A DNA stretch of 64,000 nt from Sparassis latifolia (taxonomy: Eukaryota > Basidiomycota > Agaricomycetes > Polyporales > Sparassidaceae): contig CM031563.1 of NCBI GenBank assembly GCA_018466975.1, positions 1,426,001 to 1,490,000 on the forward strand. The letters run 5' to 3'. Every line of letters starts with the position of its first letter. Position 1 is the first letter of the stretch. This document shows positions 21,621 through 34,975 of the stretch, in pieces. The notes beneath the pieces were generated by a model. That model did no database searches and was not told where the DNA came from. It saw only the letters and a list, made by a program, of their open reading frames with translations. Made by a program: the position numbers and the translations under genes.

Positions 21621-23167
21621 CGCAGTTACATCTCCCCGGCGATCAGAGTGATCGCCGAACTGCACTCACAGCAGAACTCTCTGCAATCCCGGGCAACCTT
21701 AGGCGGCGTGAATGTTTTCGAGAAAAAATTAGTATTCCACGATGACTCAGAATGAGGTGTTTTACTGGCTCAATGGCTAAGACGTAGTATCGATGAGTAT
21801 TGAATATTGAGTGCCGGAGCGCACAAGAGTCCCGCTCGCTCCGAGCGCGGACCAAGATGGTGCAATTTTAACGTATTTGTATGCGGTAGGCCACCAGGTG
21901 GCGGTGCCAATCCTGGGCATCGTCTGGCAGAAAATTGAAACAACGTATGGCGGCAGGTATTTGCAACCCATGAAAATTTCGTCCCTCTTACATACTGTGT
22001 AAGGTATTATCTGTTCCGATCAAATAGCTCGTTGCAAGTTGCTACGTACCTGCAGTCTTTTGTCCAAACAGAGCGTAGATGACGGTGAATAAAGCGGCCG
22101 TGTTCGCGCTCCGCATCTTCCTGCGGGTCAACTCCATATCGGACATGTACAGGTGGTATTGCTGCAACGAGGATTTGTGCGAATGGAATGCGTGGCCCAC
22201 CCTGCTATCCTCGTCATATCAGGGAAGGACAGATAGGTATCTCGGTAGGTACACATGACCAATGTATACGTACACAGTATCGCACGCTGAAGCTACATAG
22301 GACAGGCCCTTGCCAGCTCTGCGGACACCGTGAGTTCATCGATGAAATTTCCCTTCCTGGCTTCTTTGAAGGGAGTACCACTGCTGCATGCTCATGACCA
22401 CCAAATGCTAGTCAAGGTACCGAAGATACCCTCGGGTGCGAGTAATGTGTCCGGCGACCTGATCGACAAGTTCTTGTGGAGGTCAATGGCCGCAGGTCGT
22501 ACACATTTTCGGGCCCGTCAGGTGGTATTCAGATTCACGGTTATGGCAACCTACAGCAGCGCCGAAAAGTTGGGTACCTTGGCCGTATGAAGTCACCCGA
22601 CTTCACTAACTTCGCGATAGTTTGGAAAGAATGGCGGCTAGACCCACATGCTCTTACACCACGATCAAGTTTTCGGTTGACGGGTCATCGATGATAAGTA
22701 GGCGCGTGGAAGGCGCTGCCGGCGTCGCATTCGGAGTGAATGACGCCAAAGATGCAAGCATGATTCACAGGCATACAGCCAAATCGCCGCGATGCAAAAG
22801 CTGCACGCTGGCGGGCCCGTTTCTGAGCGACAGGTGGGTGCTTCGTCCTTATCTTCGGCCAGGGCTCCATCGTCCTCTCTTCCTGAGGCGGTGCAGATCA
22901 CGCGAGCTGGCACGTAGGTGCACGAAGGCTTCTGCCTGTGCGGCAGCACACAAGCAGCTTCGATCCATATCTGTCGATTATCACTCAGTGCGAAGAGCGC
23001 CGCTGACCCTGAAATTTCAATCGGTACTCAAATCGCCAACCTAACAGTTGATGATATGCTCCGGCTATTTTTCCACCGCAAGCGCTGTACCTGAACCGAT
23101 TGCTGACAGATATAGGGAGGCCTGACTTCACAAGTGCATATAACGCTGGAAACGGTCGATAGACCGG
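21621..23167. other. No assignable gene; possible decayed coding remnants
   Basis: There are several short, mutually overlapping frames. Plus-strand 22476-22694 (GGIQIHGYGNLQQRRKVGYL) and a minus-strand stretch near 22060-22180 (YHLYMSDMELTRRKMRSANT) look codon-like but match no family I can name and are not joined by convincing splice sites. Confidence 0.3.
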
Positions 23168-23953
23168 ATGATTCTACAAGGCCGGGCGCGCCATAAGAGT
23201 CTGAGCTATGTCTGCGTACAGACAACATCTCCACTATGCCTGCCCCGGAAACCCGTCACGAAGCCCGACCAATCCTCGGACATGTGTGCGTCCCCTCTTT
23301 CTGCGCTCGGTGGGACTAACCTGAGCTCAGATGGTTCCAGCAACTTGATGCTGGATAGCTTCATTGCCAATGCGACGGCCGATGAGCACGTTACCCCGCA
23401 TTTTACATGCTTGACGCAAGCCTGACGTTGAGTGAACAGTCTACGCGCGGTTGTCCGGACTATGCTGGCGACCTCTCCCCCTGCGGTCACCTCCGCATTT
23501 ACCACTGCCGCGCGTCGTCACTTGGAAAAGGTGAACGCTCGAACCCCTCCTACGCGCGTGAAGCTCTTCGTGAGGCTCAATGACGGGACGTCGCGCCCCT
23601 CGGCCGAGCTACCGCATGCCCTTCGGAGAGCACGCGTCTTGTACGGTGCTGGAATGGGCTTTACCAGTCTCGGCGTGCTGACCGGTTTCGTCCGAGCGAC
23701 GATTGGGCTGCGTTGGGAGGAGGACAGCGAAATCGCAGATGTCCTCGCTGCGATTGATGCAGATATAACGCAGGCGATTCAAAGTTCCAAGGAGGAGATG
23801 GCGGCCGGGAGTGTTACGGACATCGCCGCAGCGCGGACAGCAGTCGGTGAGCTGCATGCGGCGCTGATCGACAGCAGCAGGGATGTGGAGAGTTGGAATG
23901 GCGAGTTTCCGTTCGAGCGCGCGGTGGCTAGCATACAGTACTGGAAGCTGTGA
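23168..23953 (+). CDS. Small unassigned fungal protein
   Basis: The secure part is 23432-23953, encoding a frame that ends in SIQYWKL and a TGA-type stop. It contains a hydrophobic stretch (LYGAGMGFTSLGVLTGFVRA) followed by an acidic helical region (DSEIADVLAAIDADITQAIQ). Upstream, an exon-like segment (about 23330-23425: NLMLDSFIANATADEHVTP) and a start around 23200-23240 (MPAPETRHEARPILGH) probably belong to the same gene, but I could not fix the junctions. No known domain is recognised. It may be a single-pass or amphipathic membrane-associated protein. Confidence 0.5.
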
Positions 23954-24860
23954 TTTCTGATGCGTAACAGGATATCAGCGTGTCCCAAATCCACACCTAC
24001 GTACATTAATTTATTTCTATACCTGTCACTGTTGTTCCTATGAACTCAATCTCGAACGCACTCCTATAAATTTTCCAGACATTAAGAAGTGCCAAGAAGT
24101 GCTCAATATAATTGTGTTTCTCACTAGCATAGTATTTGGAATACCCCATGGCCCATACGGAAGAGCTCTTTTACGGAATTGCGTGGGATGTCGACGATGG
24201 TTATCAGCATAAGTTAAGAGCAGCGGAAGGCAGCACCCGAACTTAACCTAATTCATTACCGCAACTGTGCATATCTCCTCACATGCACGGTGACCTTTCC
24301 GACTCTGCCAGAGGTCTTCAGAACCAAACTGACCGTTAGACGATCGCGACAGCTGATATATATGATAGTCAATGTAGGAGTTTCCGATTTCCGCTTGCCA
24401 GGAGCCCGTCACGATCAGAATGGGCCCCGGCTTCGATCGTTGCCAAATATTCGTGAGTACTTGCGCGTAGTAGTCAGAACCGAGTTGCCTGTTAGCTCAC
24501 TGGACATTTTCTTTGAGATGCGTCCGGGGAGAACTTCACCGCCGTGGAGTTGTAGAATACCGAGAATAACGTGACCTGCATGCACTGGACAACACGATCC
24601 AGCCGAGGACAGGATGCAACCGGCCGCAGTCTGGAGTCAAATGTCTCGGCGCACAGTGTGGCTGCCTGACATCTCTCGGCCAAGTTCGTAACAAAGGGGG
24701 AATAAAAGACTTGCATCCGTCGTCCGCCTATTTCCATCATCTTGCTCCCTACCTTAATTACCTCTCCTATAACGGTTATTGATTCACGCAGCAGCGCTGC
24801 TCTTTGCTCCACGACCCCGCGTTCCACTTTATTCCTGTCTTCACCCTTTGCCATTTCGAT
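23954..24860. other. Intergenic
   Basis: Promoter side of the GPI-type gene. Overlapping frames on both strands (24290-24574, 24492-24878) have no domains or splice context. Confidence 0.4.
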
Positions 24861-25871
24861 ATGTTGTCGGTCAGGCAAATCTCCCTCGGGGCGGTCTTGG
24901 CTGCTGTGGCAGGCGCACAGCTCGTGGCAGCGCAGTCGTAAGTTTTGTAATCCAACTTTTGTTGGGTATGGAGCTTACGAAGGAACTTTGGTAGTCTCTC
25001 ATCGCAGTGTCAGTCGACCCTGGCAAGCCTTGTGACCTCCAGCGATGCAAATTGTCTGGACCTGTCGTCGTTGGCTGGTCTCATCGTTACCAACTCTAAC
25101 ACCTCGGTCATCGGCCCGGTGAACAACTGGTTGACAGGTCTCTGCGCTCAGCCAGCCTGCAACAACGCCACGTTGACCGCGTTGGTCGGCAATGTCACTT
25201 CGGGCTGCTCTAGCGATCTACAGTCCCTTGGCTTGTCGTCTTCGCAGATCGCCCAGCTGCCGTCGGTGGTACAGGAGTTCTATCCGACAGTGCGAAAGAT
25301 TTTGTGTCTATCCGAGTGAGTTCCTAGATATTTCTTCCTTTTGATCCGACTGGCCGATCACGTCTACTCGTGCACTCTTCCTCACACTCCTACGCAGTAC
25401 CTCGAACAACAACACTCTTTGCGCCACGGAGACCCTCACTAATATCCAGCCATACACTGGCACGCTTACGCCGTCCAACATCAAGTCGTTGATCTCGCAG
25501 ATCGCTCAAGGAAGCATTCCCAATGTGCCGAGTAATGTAACCTGCACGGACTGCACACAGGCGGCATTCGATGTCTTCAACGAAGCGTTCCCCAACTTGG
25601 TTACCTCTGGCGTTAACGGAACTATTTCGAACGAATGCGGTGCAAGCTTCTTGAGTGCGCTACATCTCCATATCTTCATGAGTATTCTGTTGTTTGATGC
25701 GTGCCATTCCTAGGTTCCCCACAGCCCGCGACAGTCAGCCAGACGGCCAGCAACGAAGTCTCCAGTAGTACTTCAAACAGCGCGTTTACCACTGTCGTTC
25801 CTGTTGGTTCATTGTTCGCTGTTGCTTCTTGCTCTATTGCTGTGACTACTGTGATCGCGCTCCTCGTCTAA
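24861..25871 (+). CDS. Secreted, probably GPI-anchored Cys-rich protein
   Basis: Four exons, 24861-24937, 24995-25315, 25398-25654 and 25714-25871, join in frame to 270 residues. An N-terminal signal peptide (ISLGAVLAAVAGAQLVAAQ) is followed by two Cys-containing halves: LCAQPACNNATLTALVGNVT and PSNVTCTDCTQAAFDVFNEA, with ISNECGASF after. Several N-x-S/T sites are visible. A Ser/Thr-rich spacer (NEVSSSTSNSAFTTVV) and a C-terminal hydrophobic tail (VASCSIAVTTVIALLV) give the classic GPI-signal layout, so the mature protein is expected on the plasma membrane or cell wall. The pattern resembles common small-secreted GPI families of filamentous fungi (DUF7729-like); function unknown. Confidence 0.8.
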
Positions 25872-26422
25872 ATGGTTCATTCGATGATTGTCGCGTACGG
25901 ACTTGTTATGGACAATCGCTCTATCTCGTTTATTTATCAGAGGCGCTGTATCCGTACTCTGTACGCAATCACTGCGGACTTTTCTACTATTGAACTTTGC
26001 TCCGTGGTCTCGGGGAAAACTTCAACACCTCTCCGACGTCAAACTTTGTATGAAAGCTATGAGAGGGGATGATGAATCAATTAATCATGTGGTGCAAGGA
26101 AGGCACATTGACTGAGTCATTGATTGGCTACAAGTTTACATTGAAGCCATTACCGCCAGCAAAATTAGCACTTGCCATGTAAAGGTGCAATCACTGTAAT
26201 GGTGGTGAGGCAGCGTGACTGTTCTGCCGCATGTCGACTAGCATAGCACCACGGACCACGAACGTCTCCGTTTATCCGATACGATGGCATTGAATTGCTC
26301 GCCATCGTTGATGTGAGAGCCACGAGTAGCGAACCGTACGGATGGCATTAGTCACGAAATCGAAGAGAAGGCTCACTTCCAGCATTTACTCTGAGACAAT
26401 TCCCATGTACTCGTCTAGGTCA
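25872..26422. other. Convergent 3' intergenic region
   Basis: Separates the stop codons of the GPI-type gene and the GH17 gene. Short frames only, no recognised feature. Confidence 0.4.
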
Positions 26423-27856
26423 CTAGCATTCCGTTCGGGGATGGAAGGGAAACTTGAGATGCCCCGACAAATTGTATATACCATAACCAGGTTCCTGGTT
26501 GTCGGAGTAGATATGCGCGAACCAGCCTATCCCTCTACCCTCGACATCCTTGAGGTATTCGCACTTCGAATCGAGCAATTCGAAATACGCCTATAATTGG
26601 TACAGGTCGAACGAAATAATATTTACGTTGAGTGGGAGAACACACCTGCTCGTTTGGAATGTCGGCAACAGCATATGGACTATTGGGTTGCACGCTTGGC
26701 GATGTTACTGAGGGCCAGCCATTCTGCACAGTATTAACCAGATTGTCAGCCTGAGTCCCGTGCGTCAAGAACCAGTGATTGGGTGAAGACGTACCTCATC
26801 AAAGTACATCTTCTTCCCCCCTCCATTGTCAACGAAGAATTCGAGGTTTTCGAGTACGATGGGCCAAGAGTTATTTGCTGTAGTGCCCGCGTAAACGCAG
26901 ATGAACATGTCTGCATGAGCTGATACGTTGAATACGTACCAGTGGAAGCGTTCTGATCAAAGAACGGCAGCATGTGGATATTGATAAAGTCGATAGCGTC
27001 TAGCACATCCTGCGCGCCTCCGCGTTCCTGGTACCCGTACGCGAGCTCGCTCACTGTGACAGGGATATTCAGGTCGGAGAGGTTTGCTTTGGCAAGGAGC
27101 ACCTGCTGGGCAAGTTCTTGATGCGGGAGCACGTTATCGTACAGCGGTTCCGACCCGAACTGCACACCCCGCGTAACAAATTTCGCTTTGGGGTTAGCAT
27201 GCAGCGTTGCTAGGAGCGTGTCGCGTCTGGTCATCCAGATATCGCCTCCGGTGAAACCAAACTATGATAGGCAAAACGGTATGAGCCCGCCCGGCGACTT
27301 GAATGAAAAGTTAACTCTCACCCAGATCAGAGCATGGACGCCCAGTCCATTATCCCAAGCTGCATCAACGATATCATCACTGTGAAACGGCGTTAGCGTT
27401 TGTGGCAAAGAGATTGAAAGATGCGAGCCGGCTTACTAGAATCCATCTCGATCGCATGCGCCGTAGAGGCGGACATAGCGAGAGTTGAAATGATTCCGAA
27501 TGTCGGCAAACTCTTTGTTGAGTTGCGTAGAACTTTGACCTAATTTCAACGGTCATGGAACGCGGCGTCACAATAAGTGTCAATGCGGACGGTATGATCA
27601 AGTCGGTGCAGCTAATAGACGTACAAGCGGTTACTTCGTAACTGAAACCAACAAATGCATATTCCGTACTAGGATCGCACCACCAGTGTGTGTTATCACG
27701 CGGTAAAACCGGAGGCATCGGAAACCCCAAGGCCGGGAAACAGAATGGCGCTGGAAGGGCCGTTTCGTTCAACGCGCGAGTTTGCACCACCGGGTGAGCA
27801 CGACCAGCATGAGCGGCAAAAAGTAAGAGGGCACAGAGCAACGCTCGAATCGCCAT
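26423..27856 (-). CDS. Glycoside hydrolase family 17 beta-1,3-glucanase
   Basis: Secreted or wall-bound glucan hydrolase/transglucosylase. The ATG at 27856 begins a signal peptide (MAIRALLCALLLFAAHAG). The barrel then reads FVGFSYEVTAC, STQLNKEFADIRNHFNSRYV with RLYGACDRDGF, and GVQFGSEPLYDNV. LNIPVTVSELAYGYQERG carries the acid/base Glu in the V-T-V-S-E position, and GKKMYFDENGWPSV carries the nucleophile Glu. The C-terminal part is YFELLDSKCEYLKDVEGRG, GWFAHIYSDNQEPGYGIYNL, ending FPFHPRTEC with a stop at 26423. At least six short introns split it. Both catalytic residues appear to be intact. In fungi such enzymes remodel the cell-wall glucan. Confidence 0.88.
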
Positions 27857-28138
27857 CAAGACCTGCCCGTGATACGAGCTCGAGCCACCAGCAGCTATGT
27901 CTTTAAGTAGTCAGTGTGGAAGAACTAGCTCAACCACGGAGAGGATGCCGGCAGAAAGACTCATGTGTTGAGACAGGCAGCTGACAGTGAGCTTGAACAA
28001 GACGACTCGGGCTTCAAACCATAGAGGCTGACATCGCAGGAAGGGCGGGGTTACGCAAGGACTACTAGAACAACGCTCAGTCGGAATTAGAACAGCGTTC
28101 TTCCAAACCTGGTGGGCCCGAGACCCAAACAAGAAGTA
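27857..28138. other. Intergenic, GH17 upstream
   Basis: A region of less than 300 bp between the GH17 start and the stop of the gelsolin-type gene; no additional feature. Confidence 0.4.
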
Positions 28139-31100
28139 CTAGACTTGTCTTATACACCCAAGAAGCTGCTCACCATCAGACATTGGATACGGAATGTCCA
28201 CGAAGGACACGGGAGAATTGAAGGAGTCCGCATGGAACAGGATCGGCCAGAAGTCACGTGTTCCATCACGCGTTAAGTATGCCTGCGTGAGGGGAACTCA
28301 ATGATAGTCTAACCGACGTCGACATCTCAGCTGCATTTGGCGTCTATGTACTGTGATTCCAGAAGACGAATTATCCAATGAGATACATAGTACATACAGC
28401 AGAGTTTTCAGACGACTAGCTCATATTGGATGAGTGTACACCGAGCGGGAGCATTGCAGGATCTTGAACAGCAGTCCTTTCCCACACAGTTCGCGCAAGC
28501 TGCGACATCAGATGTCAGAGAGTACTGGATAGGGATGACACAGCACTGACGTGTTCTTCTGCTTCCTTCGCAGTGATAATATTCATGTGATCAGGTATAA
28601 TGCCACAGTTCTAAATAGTTTTTCAACTAGATAAATTGACAAGGTCAGTAGTCATTAGAGTATATCTCACCAGCTCCATTTCATCAAGGTCGCGAAAATT
28701 CAGACGGAGATCTGTTGGTATCTGGGTAGGCAAAATTATGACATGTACAGTTGGCGCAAACGGTCTCGAGGAGGCTATTTTGGTAGACATCGCCTAAATC
28801 ATGTCTTAGAGAATGTTTTTGAGGCATTCAATGGCCAACACATACCTGTGCGGTTGACAACGCCAATCGAATGTCCTGGCGCTTCCCGCGGGCTTCGCTA
28901 CCTACTAGGACGTATAACTCCCATACACAGTCAACGATGAACACAGAGTCATGCACTACAACCTCATAGCAAAACGACGATATCGCGCAAATCTTCCGGA
29001 GGCGTTAGTTGATCAAAGATGATAACAGAGCAATGAAACCAAGACTTACGGCTCCACTCCCGTTGCCTGCATCCACGGCCCATAAGCGTGGATATATCGC
29101 AGGCGCCGAAGGTCTCCATTTCCAATAATCTGCCTTGGCGTACTCCCCTTCGCCGAGGATCATCCAAAACATTTCATCATTATCAGATTCGCCTTCTGTC
29201 AGCTCCATCAAATTGGAAGATTGCGACGCAAGACTTTGCGCATACTCGAGAGCTGCGCGGCGCTCGCTCTCTACGGAGCCGAAGCCGTACCAAACGTAGA
29301 ACGTGTCCAGTAATGATAGACAATAACTGAAACCTGAGCAGAGATTCCGGATGCCCTAGATGCCATCACTGTTGAGCCAAACTTGGTACTCATCGTACAA
29401 ATGCACGTACAAATTCGAGTTCGTCAATATAGATCGCCTCGCCAATGGAGCGAACCACATGCATTGCAGTGTTCTCTGCGGTCCAGTGCGTTCGGGCTCC
29501 CTGTGGGAACAGTCAAGGGAAGCCGTTGCGAGAACTACCAAGAACATACTTGACGCGTGACAAACTTGCCACCTAGCACAGATACGAAATCCATAGGTTC
29601 GCAGTATTGGTGCACAGTGATCTGAAGCAACGAAACGTCAACGAACTGATATTCGGTTTACAGAAATATTCATGTCAGGAGAGGTAACGAACCGGAGATG
29701 TTCCATACCGCCTTGCCAGTTCTTGCAGTTTTCTTTCTTCCCTCTCGCCCACCACACAGTGCTTGCCACGCCATGCCCATACTTTCGTTGACACGAGGCC
29801 AGAAGATCGAACCTTTGCACGGTAGACCACTGTCAATAAGTCGTTGTCATAGAATATATACGTGTCGCGTGCGATGGGAGTGGCAGTGTTCCCGATGACA
29901 GACATAACGTCGACGGAAATCGGTTGCAAGTCCCCGTCTTCCGTCGACGGCATTCGCCAGTTGTTCAGAAGAGCATCAAGATCGACCGACGGAATGGCAT
30001 CTTGTGCATGTTCTAGAAGAAAAACAAATTGACATGCGCATCCATGGCATGTCATAATCTTTACATACCTATATGGATGAACTTGTTCTCAGTGGCGAAT
30101 GGCTTCATCTCATACGAAAGGCCAGGAACTGGGGGTCCGACCGGAGAAACAGACACTATGCCAGTTTCGTTCTGCGAGGACTGTTCATCTGGTTTCTCCT
30201 GGTTTCGTTCAGGCGCAGGCTGGACAGCACTTCGCGACATTGTGTTAGCGGGTGAGGGAACTGGCGTCTTCTCTTCCTCCACAGGCGGCATCGTGATTGC
30301 AGAATATCTGTCATAGCTTGACTTGCGCTTCTCCGCATGGATGGCAGGACGTGCGCAGCCATTCCGTTGTCCCAAACTGGCAGCGAGAGATTTAAGTTCT
30401 TCGTCGTTCTCAGGCGAGCGGCTCTGGTTATGTTCTTGGACTGAAGCTTGTGGTATTACCGATACCGATGTTTCAGTCATTGCAGACTCGTGATGAACAA
30501 GTTCATGGAAAGCTTGGGCGACGTCCATAACCGTAGCTCGATTTCCAGTGCTTGGAATACGAGTATGGCGTGGTGAGGGTGGTGATTTTTCTCTTACTTC
30601 GGTAGGCACACCAGAGTGGCTTGTAGGTGAGGCGGAAGGCCTTGTCGATACCTGAGAATCGGAAATAGTATCAAGCGACGATGCTAAAGGTTCTAACACT
30701 GGCGGGGGCTTCCTTCCTATCGCAGGTTTTAGTAGTAGTGCAGGTTTGTCCTTAAGCGGCGAAGGAGGTACAAGGGCGCTGAATATCGGCTCAGAAACAT
30801 CGGGGACCTGTGTATGAACAGCCAAGTCTGCCCTTCGGTTAGTCTGTACTGCTGGCGGTAGCTCCTGGGCACTCTGTGAGAGAAGTGCGTCATTCGCCCT
30901 CGTCGAGATAACTGCCGCAGTATGTGGTTTATCTCCAGCTAATGCTGCGTTCACCTTCCGCGGCTTCTTAGCTCGATCTTTCGTGAGCTATATCACAGCA
31001 TTTGACGACAGTTCAAGCCGCACCGGAAGAAACAGACGCATCAATCTCTGCACGTATATGTTTGGATTACCAAGATGAACCTACATGGCTTAAAGGCTTC

Positions 31101-32936
31101 CCCGACGATGGAGGAAGTCCACCGGACTGCCTCCCGACTTCCTCCCGCACACGCCCATTACTCTTCCCCACACGCATACCCAGCTCATCCACCCCCGGTG
31201 ACGCATCATTGCGATTGACAGACGGAGGGGACGTTGTCACGGCGGGCTGATTGCTGGTCTTCGTAGGTTTGACATATGCAATCATGGTACTCGAGGATCC
31301 AAGTCCGCGGGGACGTGAACTGCCATTCACTCCGACATCACTAGCGGCCTTGGCCGAGGATCGCCTCTCTGTCTCCTGTGTGGACATGGAGGGCAGCGAC
31401 GCCATTGACTTCACAGACTTGCCCGTATAATCGGACTTTGTGGTCATTGGTGGTGGAGGAGAGGTATGAAGAGGCATCGAAGACGGATCAACGGTGCACG
31501 CTTTATGCAGAGGTGGGGGTTTGGGAGAGATGTTGGGTAGAGATGATGAGACACTCCCACTGGCAGTAAACTGCCAGCGATGAAGTACGGGCGTCGATTT
31601 CTTCCCCCCTGAGTCCTTCCGTTCGGTCATCGGCGTGGAAGGAGTGCATGGGGAACTCTTCTCAAGTTCAGTGCTCGCCTTCACCATGCTCTGCACAAAC
31701 CCGCGGCCCTGTAGTTTACTGATACTCGGTGTGGGTTCCTTAGGTGGAGGTGTGCGCAAAAATGCCGGGGAGGGATTAGCTGATGCAGGAATCTGTGGAC
31801 CTAAGGAAAGTCTTGGTGTGGGCTGAATGGGGCGAACAAGTGAGGGGACGGTGATAGGCGGCTTCGGAGAGGACGAAGGTGATACCATTGCGGGAGGAGA
31901 GCTCTGTACGGAGGAGGACGAACGCATAGTAGCAGATGTAGATCCAGGTGGTGGAGTATGTGTGATGGATCTGCGCTGCTCGTGAGGTGTTGTAGAACGG
32001 GGGGCAGGTGAGCGAGATGTTGGGTGGGCGAACTTGTGAACATCGGCGAGCCGAGTTGGTGGAGTGTTAACAACGGGAGACCCTGTCGGCGTACTGATCG
32101 TGCGCTGCCGCGGGGGCTGCGAAACAATAGTCCCCTGCGAAACCATTGCTTGACCTGGCGCTCTTTCCGCATAAGCCTTGACTATAGATGGCGTGCTAAT
32201 CCTACGATCTCGGTTGGAGGTTTGATTCGACACGGCAGACAGTTTATCTCGGTCGCTTTCCTCTGTAGTACCAACAGGGGACGCAGACATCTTCCCTCTG
32301 CCTACCATGCCTGGCACGGCGACGCCACCCCGACCAAACACGGGGTGAGGCGCAGTGATGTGTCTGTGCTGCTCAAACTGTGTCGGATTGCTCCCGTCCT
32401 GCTGAGGTGCATGACGGGTGAGCCGAGGGCCGGTCGCACGTCCGCCGATAAATGCAGCCAGCGATATCGGCGCACTCGTTGTCGGAGGCAACGAGACGGA
32501 AAATCGCGGCTTTGCATCGCGACTCTCTCCCATCAACTTGCGCAACGCATCGTCCTGGTTTCCCTGCCTGCTGGGTGTCCATACCGCAGCGTCCGCGGAC
32601 TGCTGTGGCGTACTATCGTCTGCATTCAGCGCATGGGCATACTCACTACGAGCTTCGAGATTGCATCAAACACGGTCAGCGCTCTAAATGTGAGAAGAAC
32701 AAACGCTTACTGGACAAGTCGAGAGTGCTCGCCTGGCCGTACCCGGTGCTCCTTCGCAAACGCGCAAGGCGAGAGGCAGCGATTTCCTCCTCAAGCCGCT
32801 TGTGTTCCGCCTCCTCATCCGCGTCCACCTGGCGCTGCATTGCCTTGATCTTGCTTGTCCATTCCGCTAGACCTGCTTCCGGTTTGGCTGGAAGATCGAG
32901 GATTCGTCGATTTGCTGTATTCACGGGGTGCTCCAT
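28139..32936 (-). CDS. DUF4045-type protein with gelsolin repeats
   Basis: Begins at 32936 with a charged coiled coil (EWTSKIKAMQRQVDADEEAE and HKRLEEEIAASRLARLRR). A very long Ser/Pro-rich disordered part follows in two large exons (about 32600-31067 and 30985-30061), with VSLPPTTSAPISLAAFIGGR and many SP/TP sites. The C-terminal third is a series of gelsolin-like repeats: ARDTYIFYDNDLLTVVYRAK plus SSGLVSTKVWAWRGKHC, then LLDTFYVWYGFGSVESERRA, and DEMFWMILGEGEYAKADYWK. The end is GTRDFWPILFHADSF and YPMSDGEQLLGCIRQV. DUF4045 followed by gelsolin is a known fungal arrangement. Binding and remodelling of actin is inferred from the repeats; proline-rich parts may bind SH3 proteins. Small exons between 28.3 and 29.7 kb were recognised but not all junctions fixed. 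Confidence 0.82.
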
Positions 32937-34965
32937 AGTAATCGTAGTTGATTAATGATTCACAGCACCATGAACTGAAAGTGTGTATGCAAGTGCTCTC
33001 TCAAGCAGGATGTGAAGCGAGATGGTGCAGCTCTCCGTTCGAGAGTCTAGATACTGTCTAGATCCATTGAGATCAATTTATTTATTTATTTGTTTTGGAG
33101 GAGCAAAGGTTTGGGGCAACGTGGACAAGGTCAGCCCCCCAAACGGCACTCAGGCCATAGATGTAGTGGTCTTCTGGAAATTAATTAAATTAATTTAAAT
33201 TAATTCAAAGAGAGAGGAAAATTTGCCAAACAGTGCATGCTATTATGAACTTAGGCTGTCCAGTGATACTGTAGAGTGTCTATCAGTATGTCTGCACTAC
33301 AACATCAGAGAACATCACATAGGAATTGAGTCATAAAATTAATTATTCACAGCTGGATATGCAAATTCTCCATATGTCAAAACTGTTATTCAACTCAGTC
33401 TCTGATGATGCCCTGTGCATGACCCTTCCTACACTAAACATTATAGTGGTGATGTGCATGAAAATTTTCTTCCTTGCCTTGTGGGCAAGACAATCATTGT
33501 ATGCCCACAAGAAATGCAGAGATTGAAGTCCATGTATGGGAATCAATTCTGCAGGTAAATCCGTCAGACAAAAATCTGCGTACTGTACACCACACTTCCA
33601 CATATTATATTAAGCAAGTTACATGTAGTCCAAAGGTCCAATGAGTGGTATATAGGCAAGGAGTTGAATAGATTCATGGAAATTTTGCAAACTGGTTGCT
33701 GCACAAATTTGGGAGTGAATTACAGGAAGACAAATAAGAAGACAGTATCTTCACTAAGCCCGTACACTGAAATTGCCTACCAGGTAGTATACAGGCATGG
33801 AGAAAGAGCACAAGAGCCGCAATTTGAGCCGCAATATGCTCAAGCCGGTTCCTCAACTTACAGCTTTGTTTGGTTGTGTTACACTGCCGCCATATCAAGT
33901 AAATCCTTCGTCTAAATGCAGTATATCAATTCAAACTCAGTTATGTCCGGGTACACTACATCTATCGTAGGTGCGCCTCTATGTCTCTTAATTTTGGCTT
34001 GGGTATCTGATAACTGGCGGTAATGTGGAATATATACTATATTTCAATGCTACCGACAGTGCATAAAACGGACATGAGGAAGAGGGTGTGCAGCCCAACA
34101 GGAAGCCTGTCAGATATAAGCAAAAGACATCAACGGGCAGAACACTGCCAGCTGTCTCGCCACTCAGCGACATCACCATGCCGGGATTCTGTCGTCGGCG
34201 CGCCCACTTCTTGATGGCCACCCGATACTGTACATCCCGCTTGATGTGTGTGCGATGTCGCCAATGCACCCGCAGATTGCGCCGACCTTTCTGAGCTTCG
34301 AGCGGTCGAAATGCGGAAGGGTCTGGGTGAGTGCAGAGCTTGCGAGCTCCGTGAAGGATCACCGCCGTCGAAGATCAACATGCTAGTATTGATATCCACA
34401 GGTATTAGTTTATTTAACTGAGCTACACTCGCGCACCTTAAATGTTGTAAAAATCAACGCCACGAACCCCCAAAATCCGCCTGTTGACAAGGCCCTGCTG
34501 AGAAAGTGGAAGTCAGTATCGGATGGGCTCTTGATCTGAGTACAGATCAAGGTACTGGTATACATGCACCAGGCGACATATTTGTCACAAAGGAAACTTT
34601 GAATGAATCAGAAAGCCCGACATGATGGGCGCACAAGTCCTCAACGGACTGCAGAGGGGAACATTGAACATGGGGATGAAGGTTGAATGTTGAAGTTCGT
34701 TCGCAACTGATACACAAAATCAACGAGTTCGTGTATCACGTGGCCACGAGTTCGTGCTTCAGGAGACTCGGAAGTGTGGGAGACATGAGCCTGAGGCTGA
34801 CTCTGGCGCAGGTTCACCCAGGGTGGAACCACGGGCCAAGCCAGATTCAAGCGTACTATTTTGCGTTCAAGCTGTCCTCAGGTCCAACCTAGCACATCCG
34901 TGCACTCCACCACAACTTCACAGCAGCCGGGCTAACCGGAGTGCATCTGAACATCTGGCTGTGTA
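32937..34965. other. AT-rich, gene-poor sequence
   Basis: Upstream of the gelsolin-type gene. 33060-33215 is low-complexity with alternating AATT runs (attaattaaattaatttaa). Frames at 33343-33603, 33988-34362 and 34130-34399 have no domains or start context. Probably decayed mobile DNA. Confidence 0.4.
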
Positions 34966-34975
34966 GGTAGGTAGG

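Noticed and set aside
21760..21870. Possible tRNA near 21770
   Set aside because: A GGCTCAATGGCTAAG segment looks like a D-arm, but no B box or T-stem follows.
22476..22694. Glycoside hydrolase fragment from GGIQIHGYGNLQQ...
   Set aside because: The resemblance is superficial; no catalytic motif or second block supports it.
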